From Chlorobiota bacterium (GTDB lineage: Bacteria; Bacteroidota; Ignavibacteria; Kapaibacteriales; NICIL-2): a stretch of 20,875 bases of DNA. The stretch covers positions 1 through 20,875 of the forward strand of contig RFIK01000065.1 in the NCBI GenBank assembly GCA_003695605.1. The letters are read 5' to 3'. Each line of letters opens with the position of its first letter. Position 1 is the first letter of the stretch. The notes beneath the pieces were generated by a model that saw only the letters and a program-made list of their open reading frames with translations, was not told the origin of the DNA and did not search any database. Shown here piece after piece: positions 7,794-14,993 of this stretch. The position numbers were made by a program, and so were the translations under genes.

Positions 7794-8956
7794 CAACGTT
7801 CCCGCTGGAGCAGTCGAACAATTTTTTGAGCTTCGAACCGCGCGCGACGGTCGAGCTCAGCTAGTGCATCGAGCGACGTCATAGGCGACGGTAGTATTGT
7901 AGCGAGTGTTTGCTCGACGACACGTGCAATGTCGAGGAAGCGTATCTGGCGCTGCAAAAATGCAGCGACGGCAACTTCGTTGGCTGCGTTGAGGATCGCT
8001 GGAGCAGTACCACCACTGGCCAGTGCATCGAGTGCTAATCGCAGACATGGGAACCGCACCGTGTCGGGTTGTTCAAAGTCCAGCGAGCGGAGCTGCTCCC
8101 AATCAATGCGCGGCAATGCTGTTGGGCGCCGCTCGGGGTATGTCAATGCGTAGTGGATTGGAAGCCGCATATCGGGAACGCCGAGTTGGGCCTTGATCGA
8201 ACCGTCGCAGAACTCAACAAGTGAATGGACGATGCTTTGGGGGTGAATCACCACACTGATGCGTTCTGGCGGAATGCCGAAGAGCCACCGTGCTTCGATG
8301 ACTTCGAATCCTTTGTTCATCAGTGTTGCAGAGTCAATGGTGATCTTCGCACCCATTGACCATGTTGGGTGCCGTAACGCATCATCCGGTGTAACCTGTT
8401 CGAGCTGCGCAGTGGAGCATGAGCGAAATGGTCCACCGCTTGCGGTCAAGATGATGCGCTCGATTGTGTGTGGCGATTCTCCAACGATACATTGGAGGAC
8501 GGCACTGTGCTCACTATCAACAGCCAGCAGGGGAACGTTCCGCTCCTGCGCACGTGCAGTGATAAGCTCGCCAGCGACGACGAGCGTTTCCTTATTCGCC
8601 AGCGCGATCGCCGTACCGCGTTCAATAGCGGCGATCGTGGGTGCCACCCCTGCAAAGCCCACCAGTGCGGAGAGAACAATATCGTTTTCCTCCCACGCCG
8701 CCGCAGCAATGATGCCCTCGGAACCGCAGAGAATTGGTCCATCAAAGCGCGAACGTGCACGAAATGCGCGGTAGGCATCTTCAGAGCAGATGGCGACTCC
8801 ATACGGTCGGTAGTGCTCGACCTGTTCTGCGAGGAGTTCAACGTTAGCGTTCGTGGTCAAGAAGCCAAGGCGCACGTCGGGATGATATGCTGCAACGACT
8901 TCCAGTGCTTGACGGCCGATTGACCCAGTTGAACCGAGAATCGTCAGCGTCCTCAT
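7793..8956 (-). CDS. dxr: 1-deoxy-D-xylulose 5-phosphate reductoisomerase
   Basis: Cytoplasmic NADPH-dependent enzyme that converts 1-deoxy-D-xylulose 5-phosphate to 2-C-methyl-D-erythritol 4-phosphate, the committed step of the MEP isoprenoid pathway; this pathway also feeds the undecaprenyl carrier of wall synthesis. The 387-residue length is normal. Motifs are the NADPH-binding GSTGSIG (8-14), ANKETLVVAGE (120-130), the metal-site DSEHSA (147-152, Asp 147 and Glu 149), TASGGPFR (171-178), HPTWSMGAKITIDSATLMNK (196-215) with the metal-binding Glu 218 just after it, and HPQSIVHSLVEF (238-249). The start ATG 8956 overlaps the stop of the RNase E/G gene by ATGA, and its own stop overlaps the rseP start. 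Confidence 0.97.
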   Translation of the reverse strand: MRTLTILGSTGSIGRQALEVVAAYHPDVRLGFLTTNANVELLAEQVEHYRPYGVAICSEDAYRAFRARSRFDGPILCGSEGIIAAAAWEENDIVLSALVGFAGVAPTIAAIERGTAIALANKETLVVAGELITARAQERNVPLLAVDSEHSAVLQCIVGESPHTIERIILTASGGPFRSCSTAQLEQVTPDDALRHPTWSMGAKITIDSATLMNKGFEVIEARWLFGIPPERISVVIHPQSIVHSLVEFCDGSIKAQLGVPDMRLPIHYALTYPERRPTALPRIDWEQLRSLDFEQPDTVRFPCLRLALDALASGGTAPAILNAANEVAVAAFLQRQIRFLDIARVVEQTLATILPSPMTSLDALAELDRRARFEAQKIVRLLQRER

Positions 8957-10572
8957 AGTTCGGGTACCCGAGCAGTGATGTCTGCCCCCGTTCGATACGA
9001 GATGATTCGAAATGTGTCCTGTGGAAGTGTGGGATCCGGCTCAAGTCGTAGGCGAATGAAGTGGCGTACCATGAGTCGAACGAAGCGGCTCAGTGAGCCA
9101 TCGCTTAGGTACGCCGCTATGAGAGGATGGACGCGAACGATCAAACGGCGTTCAGTGCCAATGTGCTTGTAGTGCGCAAGCCACCGATCGAGCTTACTTG
9201 CGACGCTCGAGCGATTACTAATTCGGCCGATGCCATCGCAGGTAGGACATGGCTCGGTGAGCCATTCGAAGAGATTTTGCCGTACGCGTTGCCGCGTCAT
9301 TTGGAGCAACCCCAGCTCCGTAATCGAGTAGAGGACGGTTTTTGCGCGGTCGCGCCGCAAGAGCGTTCGCATGCGATCGAGCAGTTGCTGGCGGTGCTTT
9401 GGACTGGCCATATCAATGAAATCCACGATGATAATTCCGCCAACATCGCGCAAGCGAAGTTGCCGGGCGATTGCTTCGGCTGCTTCCAAATTGGTGCGGA
9501 GCGCATTACGCTCTTGCTCTGCATCGGTGGTTGCTCGTCCGGTGTTGACGTCTACCACAAGCATCGCCTCGGTATGATCAAGCACGATCGAGCCACCACT
9601 AGGAAGAGGGATAATGCGCGCTGTGATGAGTGGGAGTTGCTGAGCAATCCCCGCGTGTTCGAACAGTGGTACACGCAACCGGTGGAGGTGGAGGCGAGAG
9701 AGCAATTCAGGCTCAATTTCAGCCAAGTAGGTTTCGATCGTGCTGTAAAGCTGGGTGCTATCAACTACGATGCGTTCGACATTCGGGGTGAGCAAGTCAC
9801 GAACAATGCTGCTGGCGATGTTCTCTTCGCGGTAGAGGAGGCCAGGCTTTGTGCGGCTGGCAAGCTGTTGCTCGATTTGGCGCCACCGGCGAAGCAGCGT
9901 ATCCCAATCGCGTTGGAGCTCGTGTTCGGTTTGATGTTCCGCAGCGGTACGGATGATGCATCCTGCTCCAGGTGGAAGGACTTGCCGTGCTAACGAACGT
10001 AGCCGCCGCCGTTCTGCTGGAGAGGTTATCTTGCGTGAAATTCCAATGACGTTTTCAAAGGGTAGCAGTACAACGTATCGCCCCGGGAGGGTAATGCGCG
10101 TTGTCACCCGTACACCTTTGCTGGCGTATGCTTCACGGGTGACTTGCACGAGGACCATTTGCCGTGGCTGGAGGTTGATGACCACTTCGCCAGAGCGTTT
10201 TGTTCGGAAAATTGGTTTGGTGCGAGCGCGCTGGCGCGGCTGCTCAAGGCGGAGTGCTTGGCGCGCAGCAGGGGGAAGATGTTCGGCAGTTGCTGCTACC
10301 AGTGAACCATCGGCATCGTCATCGGTATCGTAGTGTTCTTCGAGCGATGTATCAACATCGGAGAAATGCAAGAATGCATCTTGGTCAAGCCCAATGTCTA
10401 TGAATGCAGCATTCATGCCTTGGACGATTTTCTCGACGCGTCCGAGGAAAATGCTTCCGACGAGTCGTTCGCGATCGGGGATGTCGGCGAAATATTCGAC
10501 GAGTTCGCCGTGCTCAGTAATAGCAATGCGTGTCTCATCGAGCGTGTGGCTCATGTAGATGACCTGTTTCAT
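8953..10572 (-). CDS. rng: Ribonuclease E/G family endoribonuclease
   Basis: Endoribonuclease that processes rRNA/tRNA precursors and starts mRNA decay. 539 residues from ATG 10572, chosen because the family N-terminus (MKQVIYMSHTLDETRIAITEHGELVEYF) begins there; in-frame sequence further upstream is non-conserved. An S1 domain lies at about 38-165 (GSIFLGRVEKIVQGMNAAFIDIG) and contains an acidic then basic insertion at about 75-130. The catalytic aspartates are in VVDVNTG (Asp 341) and IVDFIDM (Asp 384), and the zinc-link motif CPTC is at 442-445. There is no long C-terminal scaffold as in E. coli RNase E, so RNase G-like organisation is likely. The stop overlaps the dxr start (ATGA). The 186-base upstream gap holds a promoter box and a possible attenuator. 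Confidence 0.93.
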   Translation of the reverse strand: MKQVIYMSHTLDETRIAITEHGELVEYFADIPDRERLVGSIFLGRVEKIVQGMNAAFIDIGLDQDAFLHFSDVDTSLEEHYDTDDDADGSLVAATAEHLPPAARQALRLEQPRQRARTKPIFRTKRSGEVVINLQPRQMVLVQVTREAYASKGVRVTTRITLPGRYVVLLPFENVIGISRKITSPAERRRLRSLARQVLPPGAGCIIRTAAEHQTEHELQRDWDTLLRRWRQIEQQLASRTKPGLLYREENIASSIVRDLLTPNVERIVVDSTQLYSTIETYLAEIEPELLSRLHLHRLRVPLFEHAGIAQQLPLITARIIPLPSGGSIVLDHTEAMLVVDVNTGRATTDAEQERNALRTNLEAAEAIARQLRLRDVGGIIIVDFIDMASPKHRQQLLDRMRTLLRRDRAKTVLYSITELGLLQMTRQRVRQNLFEWLTEPCPTCDGIGRISNRSSVASKLDRWLAHYKHIGTERRLIVRVHPLIAAYLSDGSLSRFVRLMVRHFIRLRLEPDPTLPQDTFRIISYRTGADITARVPEL

Positions 10573-10608
10573 GCTGCAATGTGCGATCGTCTGGCAGCAA
10601 AAAAGAAA

Positions 10609-10707
10609 GCGGTCAAGCTTGCCACGCGCACTCCACGCTATCTGACCGTTGCTTTCTTCCGAACCTGGCGGAGTTGGGATAGGCGAAGCCGCATGGAACT
10701 TGACCGC
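10609..10707 (-). promoter_or_regulatory. Possible attenuator-like structure in the rng leader
   Basis: On the minus strand GCGGTCAAG (10707-10699) is followed 81 bases later by its exact complement CTTGACCGC (10617-10609), and then directly by the T-rich run TTTCTTTTTT (10608-10599). The first arm lies where the transcript from the box at 10718-10711 should begin, so the 5' end of the RNA could pair next to a U-tract. That is the geometry of an intrinsic terminator or attenuator with a long internal loop, 27 bases before the rng start. E. coli RNase E controls its own mRNA through its leader, which makes such a structure plausible. Function is inferred only. Confidence 0.35.
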
Positions 10708-10710
10708 ACA

Positions 10711-10737
10711 CAAAAATAGTGAATCGCCTCTCCTCAA
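10711..10737 (-). promoter_or_regulatory. Candidate TAnnTTTG promoter for rng-dxr-rseP-dacB
   Basis: The minus strand has TATTTTTG at 10718-10711, a match to the Bacteroidota -7 box TAnnTTTG, with a TTG at 10737-10735, 16 bases upstream (slightly closer than the usual -33 spacing). It lies in the gap between cdaA and rng and would give a leader of roughly 130 bases. The remainder of the gap (10719-10758) holds no other feature I can support. Read-through from cdaA is also possible. Confidence 0.45.
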
Positions 10738-10758
10738 TGCGGAACATCGCGAACGGAA

Positions 10759-11550
10759 TCACTCAACAGTGATCAGCGTGGTTTCTCGTACGCCTTGCCG
10801 ATAGAGCCGCTCGCGGAGATCTGCAAGTGAGAGCCCCATCGTGAGGGTGCCACGTTCAGCGATGGAGATTGCGCCTGTCTCCTCGGAGACGACGATGGTG
10901 AGGACATCGGACTGTTCCGAAATTCCCAGTGCTGCGCGGTGGCGTGTACCTAAGTTGCGATTGCCGAACTTGCGTTGGTTGCTCAATGGGAGAATGCAGC
11001 GTGCAGCGACAATCGTATTGCCTTCAATGACGACAGCTCCATCGTGGAGTGGTGAACGAGGGTTGAAAATTGAAATGAGTAGTTCGGCAGAGACAACCGC
11101 TTTGAGCTGGATGCCTGTTTCGATGGTGACCTTGATGTTCTGCCCGCGGGTGAAGATGATGAGTGCACCGATGTGCTTTTCGGAGAGTTCCTTGACCGCT
11201 TCGAGCACCTCTTCGATTGTTTGCTCGATGCCACGTCGGCCGAATACTCTCAGCAGGCGCGTTTGCGTGATGTCGGTCAGTACGCGGCGTAATTCTGGTT
11301 GGAACAGCACGATGAACGCCAAGAGCCAAATGTTCATGATCGAACTGATCACCCAACTGAGCGCTTTCATATTCGCACTGCTGACAATAAACGACAGCAG
11401 AACAAGCGCCAGTAACCCGAAGAGAATTTGCACCGCTACTGTCGCCCGGAGCGCGCTGTACACAGCGTAGATGAGCACTGCGACAAGCACGATGTCGAGC
11501 ACATCCACCAGTGTTACGCTTACAAAGCCGACGCGAAATAGTTCGATCAT
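10759..11550 (-). CDS. cdaA: Membrane diadenylate cyclase (c-di-AMP synthase), CdaA/DacA type
   Basis: Makes cyclic di-AMP from two ATP at the inner face of the membrane; in characterised bacteria this messenger controls potassium and osmolyte transport and wall integrity. The 263-residue protein has the CdaA architecture: three hydrophobic helices (about 13-32, 38-57 and 64-82), a linker, then the DAC catalytic domain with the signature LHDGAVVIEG (168-177, DGA at 170-172) and GTRHRAALGISE (201-212, RHR motif). Length matches the family (about 270). ATG 11550 overlaps the phoH stop by ATGA, so the two are probably co-translated. I see no cdaR-like gene after it, which is the usual partner in Firmicutes, and no phosphodiesterase in the window. 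Confidence 0.95.
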   Translation of the reverse strand: MIELFRVGFVSVTLVDVLDIVLVAVLIYAVYSALRATVAVQILFGLLALVLLSFIVSSANMKALSWVISSIMNIWLLAFIVLFQPELRRVLTDITQTRLLRVFGRRGIEQTIEEVLEAVKELSEKHIGALIIFTRGQNIKVTIETGIQLKAVVSAELLISIFNPRSPLHDGAVVIEGNTIVAARCILPLSNQRKFGNRNLGTRHRAALGISEQSDVLTIVVSEETGAISIAERGTLTMGLSLADLRERLYRQGVRETTLITVE

Positions 11551-12560
11551 TGCGGTGCTACATCGGGTTGCGTTTGTGGTTGCGAACGTTGTTGTTCGCT
11601 CCGTTCGTAGGCGTCGATGATGTCCATGACAAGCCGGTGGCGGACAACGTCCGATTTGTCGAAGTAGACGAACTCAATGCCTTCGATCCCGCGGAGAATT
11701 CCTTGTACGTCGAGCAGTCCTGACTGGGCGCGCGGGCTAAGGTCAATCTGTGTGACATCCCCAGTGATGATCGCCTTTGAACCGTGCCCGAGTCGTGTCA
11801 GGAACATCTTCATTTGCCCGATGGTGGTGTTCTGGGCCTCATCGAGGATGATGAACGCGTTGTTGAGAGTGCGCCCACGCATGTATGCCAGCGGTATGAT
11901 TTCGATGATCTGCCGTTCGTTGAGGTTCTTGAGTTTATCGGGTGCGACCATATCCGAAACCGCATCGAGCAGCGGACGTAAGTAGGGATGCACTTTTTCG
12001 AACAAGTCGCCAGGCAAGTAGCCGAGCGACTCCCCAGCTTCGACAGCAGGGCGAGTGAGAATGATCCGTTGAACGCGATTTGAACGAAGTGCAGCCAGAG
12101 CCATCGCAACTGCCAGATACGTCTTCCCGGTCCCGGCTGGACCGATTGCGAACACAATGTCGCTCTGCGAGACTTTCTCGACGTACTCACGCTGGCGATC
12201 GGTGCGCGGACGAATCGGGTCCTTACGTCCCCAGAGGATAACATCGTTTGCTGTTCGTCCTGTAGAGACGGGTTGCTCACTTGAGCTGCTCGGTTGGGTG
12301 TTATCGCTCAGCTCGATAATTTCCTCGACGTCATCGAGTGTGAGTGTCCCTTTTCGCTTGAGAACGTAGAGCATCTCACTGATGACGCTTTCAAGCTGAC
12401 GAATCTCCTCCGGAGACCCACGAAGGGAAAGTGTGTTGTTGCGGAAAATAATCGTTGCCGGAAAACGGCTCTCGAGCAAGTGGAGATGTGCATCGTTGGC
12501 GCCGAGCAGCGCTATTGGATCGGCTTCGCCAATCTTGATCTTGCGTTCGATGTATTCCAT
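11547..12560 (-). CDS. phoH: PhoH-like ATPase
   Basis: PhoH-like proteins are cytoplasmic P-loop ATPases thought to act on RNA (some are fused or linked to RNases and YbeY). The protein has 337 residues. A KH-like N-terminal part (about 1-85) with LGANDAHLHLLESRF precedes the ATPase domain: Walker A GPAGTGKT (140-147), TRPAVEAGESLGYLPGDLFEK (169-189), Walker B IILDEAQN (237-244) and ITGDVTQIDL (265-274). I chose ATG 12560 because family sequence begins there; the frame runs on upstream to 12665 but crosses a terminator hairpin. A Gln/Ser-rich tail ends the protein. It is the first gene after the terminator and overlaps cdaA. Ribosome-binding site: AGGA a few bases before the ATG. Confidence 0.93.
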   Translation of the reverse strand: MEYIERKIKIGEADPIALLGANDAHLHLLESRFPATIIFRNNTLSLRGSPEEIRQLESVISEMLYVLKRKGTLTLDDVEEIIELSDNTQPSSSSEQPVSTGRTANDVILWGRKDPIRPRTDRQREYVEKVSQSDIVFAIGPAGTGKTYLAVAMALAALRSNRVQRIILTRPAVEAGESLGYLPGDLFEKVHPYLRPLLDAVSDMVAPDKLKNLNERQIIEIIPLAYMRGRTLNNAFIILDEAQNTTIGQMKMFLTRLGHGSKAIITGDVTQIDLSPRAQSGLLDVQGILRGIEGIEFVYFDKSDVVRHRLVMDIIDAYERSEQQRSQPQTQPDVAPQ

Positions 12561-12621
12561 CAAGTCCTGCGATGGTGAAACATTTGTCGCCGAAATATAC
12601 AACGAACAACACCGCCTGAGC

Positions 12622-12658
12622 AATAAAAAACGAGGGCGCAGGTGATACACCTGCGCCC
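12622..12658 (-). terminator. Rho-independent terminator after the LysM lipoprotein gene
   Basis: A perfect 11-bp stem GGGCGCAGGTG (12634-12644) / CACCTGCGCCC (12648-12658) closes a 3-base loop. On the minus strand it is followed, three bases later, by six T residues (12630-12625). The plus strand has no T run after the stem, so it works for minus-strand transcripts only. It lies 45 bases after the stop of the LysM lipoprotein gene and 62 bases before phoH, separating the two units. The remaining 12561-12621 stretch must hold the phoH promoter; a TATATTTC on the minus strand near 12590 is the only near-match to TAnnTTTG I see. Confidence 0.9.
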
Positions 12659-12702
12659 TGAACACGATTGCAATGCTCTCTCAAGCAGACTCACGCCGAA
12701 AA

Positions 12703-13584
12703 CTACGGCCGTTTTTCTCCGCGTTCGGTTGATTCTCCAGTCGGGGATGGAGTTGGCTGGGATTGTTGCATGGCTTGCTCTTGCTGAGCAGCCATTGCTT
12801 GGCGTTTTTTCCGCCAGTAGCGGCGTTCGGCACGCTTTTCTTCTGGTGTGAGTGGTCCTGGCGGTGGCACGTTCAGTTCCCAGCCTGGCTGAATGATGTC
12901 GGGGTTCTTGATGAGGTCCGTATTGGCTTGCCAGATTTTCGGCCAATGGAAGGGATCGCCATAGACTTCGCTTTGCCCGGCAATATTCCAGAGGCAATCT
13001 TTTGATTCGCTCCACGGACGGACGACGTACTTTCCGCGCCAGGCTGGCTTACGATCCATCAGGCTTTGGATGTCGCGCCGTGCAGCTATCATTCGGTCGA
13101 AAAATTCTGGTAACACTGCGATTTTCTCATTTCGCAGTCGGTTCCATTCTGCAGCGAGGGCATAGACTTCGCTCCGGCGAGCGTCGAAATCGTTGTCGTT
13201 GAGTGCACGAAGTTCACGGATGCGCCCTTCGAGCCGACCGAGCCGCTCTCGGAACTGGTTGATCTGAGCATCAGTTGCGCCAATGAGTCGGTTGGCTTCA
13301 TCTTGGCAACGTTTGAGTTCAGCAACTGCTGCGTTGAGCCGTTCTTCGAGCATTTTGACTTCGCCATGCACCTTTTGGTCGTCGTCCTCGAGCTTCCGGA
13401 TGCGCATCCGCCAGTCATCGAGCCGGAGGATAGCTTCATCGTACGTCAAGAGGCTATCAGGCTTGCTTTCTGGCGCACGGACAACTTGCGATGAACCGCA
13501 GCTTGCCAGCGCGAGCACTACTGCGCCAACGCTGAGGGAGACTATGGCATTCCGTTTCCATTGGTCAAGTGGAGTGAGCAGCAT
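12703..13584 (-). CDS. Lipoprotein with coiled coil and C-terminal LysM-like domain
   Basis: A probable outer-membrane or periplasmic lipoprotein of 293 residues. The N-terminus has a signal peptide ending in the lipobox LASC (lipidated Cys 29). Residues about 45-135 are charged and heptad-like, predicting a coiled coil that contains a lone cysteine in ELKRCQD (89-95). Residues about 185-239 (YVVRPWSESKDCLWNIAG...PFHWPKIWQAN...IIQPGWELNVP) resemble a LysM module, which binds peptidoglycan. The tail is Arg/Lys- then Gln/Pro-rich. The start ATG 13584 is backed by a strong AGGAG 6 bases upstream. It follows a second coiled-coil lipoprotein gene by 23 bases, and a terminator ends the unit. A structural role linking membrane and wall is an inference; I do not recognise a named family. 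Confidence 0.8.
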   Translation of the reverse strand: MLLTPLDQWKRNAIVSLSVGAVVLALASCGSSQVVRAPESKPDSLLTYDEAILRLDDWRMRIRKLEDDDQKVHGEVKMLEERLNAAVAELKRCQDEANRLIGATDAQINQFRERLGRLEGRIRELRALNDNDFDARRSEVYALAAEWNRLRNEKIAVLPEFFDRMIAARRDIQSLMDRKPAWRGKYVVRPWSESKDCLWNIAGQSEVYGDPFHWPKIWQANTDLIKNPDIIQPGWELNVPPPGPLTPEEKRAERRYWRKKRQAMAAQQEQAMQQSQPTPSPTGESTERGEKRP

Positions 13585-13607
13585 TGGTGACTCCTATCCT
13601 GGTTGTG

Positions 13608-13943
13608 TTACTTACGACCTTTCTTTTGTACCGGTGGAGCTGGTGGCGTCTCTGGAAGCGGTTCTCCCAGATTCCCTGGGAAGCCGTTCAATCGCGATTG
13701 GATGGTCGCTCGCAGATCGTTACAGCGCTTGAGTTCATCCTGCCGGGACGAAAGCTCTCGTTCGAGACGTTGCTTGCGTGATTCGCCATCGCGGATGGAT
13801 TGTGCGAGCTGGACTTCACGTGCCCGAAGCTGTTTGAGTTCTGCCAATTGATCCGGCTGGATCATTTTCGTGCAGCCGCCAAGCGCACCAGCCATTATCA
13901 CGACGGCTCCCACACCGAGCCATCGCGGCCGTTTGAAGAGCAT
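13608..13943 (-). CDS. Small coiled-coil lipoprotein, unknown function
   Basis: A 111-residue protein when started at ATG 13943, which gives a textbook lipoprotein signal peptide: basic MLFKRPRW, hydrophobic LGVGAVVIMAGA, and lipobox LGGC with lipidated Cys 24. ATG 13970 (nine residues longer) is the alternative and sits just 9 bases after a promoter box. Residues about 30-85 are rich in Glu, Arg, Gln and Leu in heptad-like spacing, predicting a coiled coil with a lone cysteine in ELKRCND (70-76). The C-terminus is Pro-rich and ends basic (PPAPPVQKKGRK). The next gene encodes a longer lipoprotein with the same ELKRC[QN]D motif, so the two probably work together. No named family is recognised. 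Confidence 0.75.
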   Translation of the reverse strand: MLFKRPRWLGVGAVVIMAGALGGCTKMIQPDQLAELKQLRAREVQLAQSIRDGESRKQRLERELSSRQDELKRCNDLRATIQSRLNGFPGNLGEPLPETPPAPPVQKKGRK

Positions 13944-13979
13944 GAGAACCCCACAGAGGATGTTGGACATGTTCGGACG

Positions 13980-13987
13980 CAAATATA
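13980..13987 (-). promoter_or_regulatory. TAnnTTTG promoter box before the lipoprotein pair
   Basis: The minus strand reads TATATTTG at 13987-13980, a perfect match to the Bacteroidota -7 box, in the 42-base gap (13971-14012) between ppx/gppA and the small lipoprotein gene. I see no TTG at the -33 spacing. The box lies 9 bases before ATG 13970 and 36 before ATG 13943, so the transcript would have either almost no leader or a short one. Confidence 0.5.
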
Positions 13988-14012
13988 CGAGCGGATTGGT
14001 AGGGGCAGATTG

Positions 14013-14993
14013 CTACCGGCAAAATTTTTCGTAGCGCGCTACCAGCCGCCAAAAGGCGCCATACCGCAATCCTCGTGTGCTCACGGTGACAGCGTCAGCA
14101 CCGATGACGTCCATCGCAGTGCGGAGGAGGAGAGCACCTGCCGGTAAGATGTCCGCTCGTTGTGGGTGGACGCCAGGGATGCTTCGCAGCTCATCGAGCG
14201 ATGCTGTAGCAAGCTGCTGCCAAAGGCGCTCGATAGCTGTGCGTTTGAGCACGTAGCCTTCTGCACGGTGCCAGTCGCTGTGGTGGAGGTCTTGCGCCAT
14301 GAGCGCCAACGTCGTCGGCGTTCCAGCAACCGCGTACATGCGCTCTACCGCAGGAAGCTCGACAAAGGGCGCAAGTTTCTCCACTGCGTGCTGCCATGCA
14401 GCGTTCAGTGCGTCTTGAGGAATGGGATACGACTTCCAAAATCGCTCGGCAAGGCGCACAGCGCCAAGTTCGATACTCTCCCGTGCGAGGATACGGGCAT
14501 GTTCACCTATGGTCAGCTCTGTGCTGCCGCCACCAATGTCGAGAATGGCAGCTCGCTCTCCATGGTACACTGTGCCGTGATAGCATAGCTCAGCCTCTTC
14601 CGTGCCAGAGAGTACTTCTACTGGCGCTCCCCAAAGCTTTCCAAGAATTTGGGCAACCTCGGCGCTATTCTGCGCAGCACGGAAGACACTCGTCCCTACT
14701 GCAATTCGTGCAGAAGCGCCTGCAGCATCGGCAATCGAACGGTACTCACGAATGATTGCGGACGCACGCTCTATTGCTGCTTGGCTAATCCACTGGCTGC
14801 GATCAACGCCTTCACCAAGTCGTGCAATTCGGTGTTCATCGGCGATGACTTTCCTGATCAAACTGTGCGAGGGGAAAGGTGCCACCTGCCCACCGACATT
14901 TTGTGGATTGCCTTCCAGCAGAGCATCCGGAGAAAGCTCAGCAATAGCCATGAGCACCGTGTTCGTGCCAATATCGAGAGCAGCAGCAATCAT
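14013..14993 (-). CDS. Exopolyphosphatase / pppGpp phosphohydrolase family protein
   Basis: A Ppx/GppA-family phosphatase of the actin-like ATPase fold, acting in the cytoplasm on inorganic polyphosphate and/or pppGpp. From ATG 14993 it has 326 residues, matching the short, two-domain members without the HD-type extension. Motifs: phosphate loop 1 ALDIGTNT (5-12), the VGTSVFRAA block (about 99-107) with the acidic SGTEEAELCY (129-138) expected to hold the catalytic Glu, phosphate loop 2 ILDIGGGSTEL (150-160), and AVAGTPTTLAL. The stretch at about 20-60 is longer than usual. I chose ATG 14993 because it overlaps the prmA stop (ATGA) and the first conserved strand follows directly. Whether it prefers polyphosphate or pppGpp cannot be read from sequence. 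Confidence 0.92.
   Translation of the reverse strand: MIAAALDIGTNTVLMAIAELSPDALLEGNPQNVGGQVAPFPSHSLIRKVIADEHRIARLGEGVDRSQWISQAAIERASAIIREYRSIADAAGASARIAVGTSVFRAAQNSAEVAQILGKLWGAPVEVLSGTEEAELCYHGTVYHGERAAILDIGGGSTELTIGEHARILARESIELGAVRLAERFWKSYPIPQDALNAAWQHAVEKLAPFVELPAVERMYAVAGTPTTLALMAQDLHHSDWHRAEGYVLKRTAIERLWQQLATASLDELRSIPGVHPQRADILPAGALLLRTAMDVIGADAVTVSTRGLRYGAFWRLVARYEKFCR

Noticed and set aside
9127..9993. Plus-strand frame of 288 codons antisense to the RNase E/G gene
   Set aside because: It lies wholly inside rng, whose motifs are unmistakable, and its translation has no recognisable domain; it reflects the codon bias of the opposite strand.
10573..10737. N-terminal extension of RNase E/G upstream of ATG 10572
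   Set aside because: The TTG start would coincide with the candidate -33 element and the sequence is not family-like.
12634..12658. The 11-bp hairpin as a mobile-element end or CRISPR-like repeat
   Set aside because: It occurs once, with a T run after it on one strand; a plain intrinsic terminator explains it.
12561..12665. N-terminal extension of PhoH upstream of ATG 12560
   Set aside because: It would translate through the terminator hairpin and is unlike the family N-terminus.
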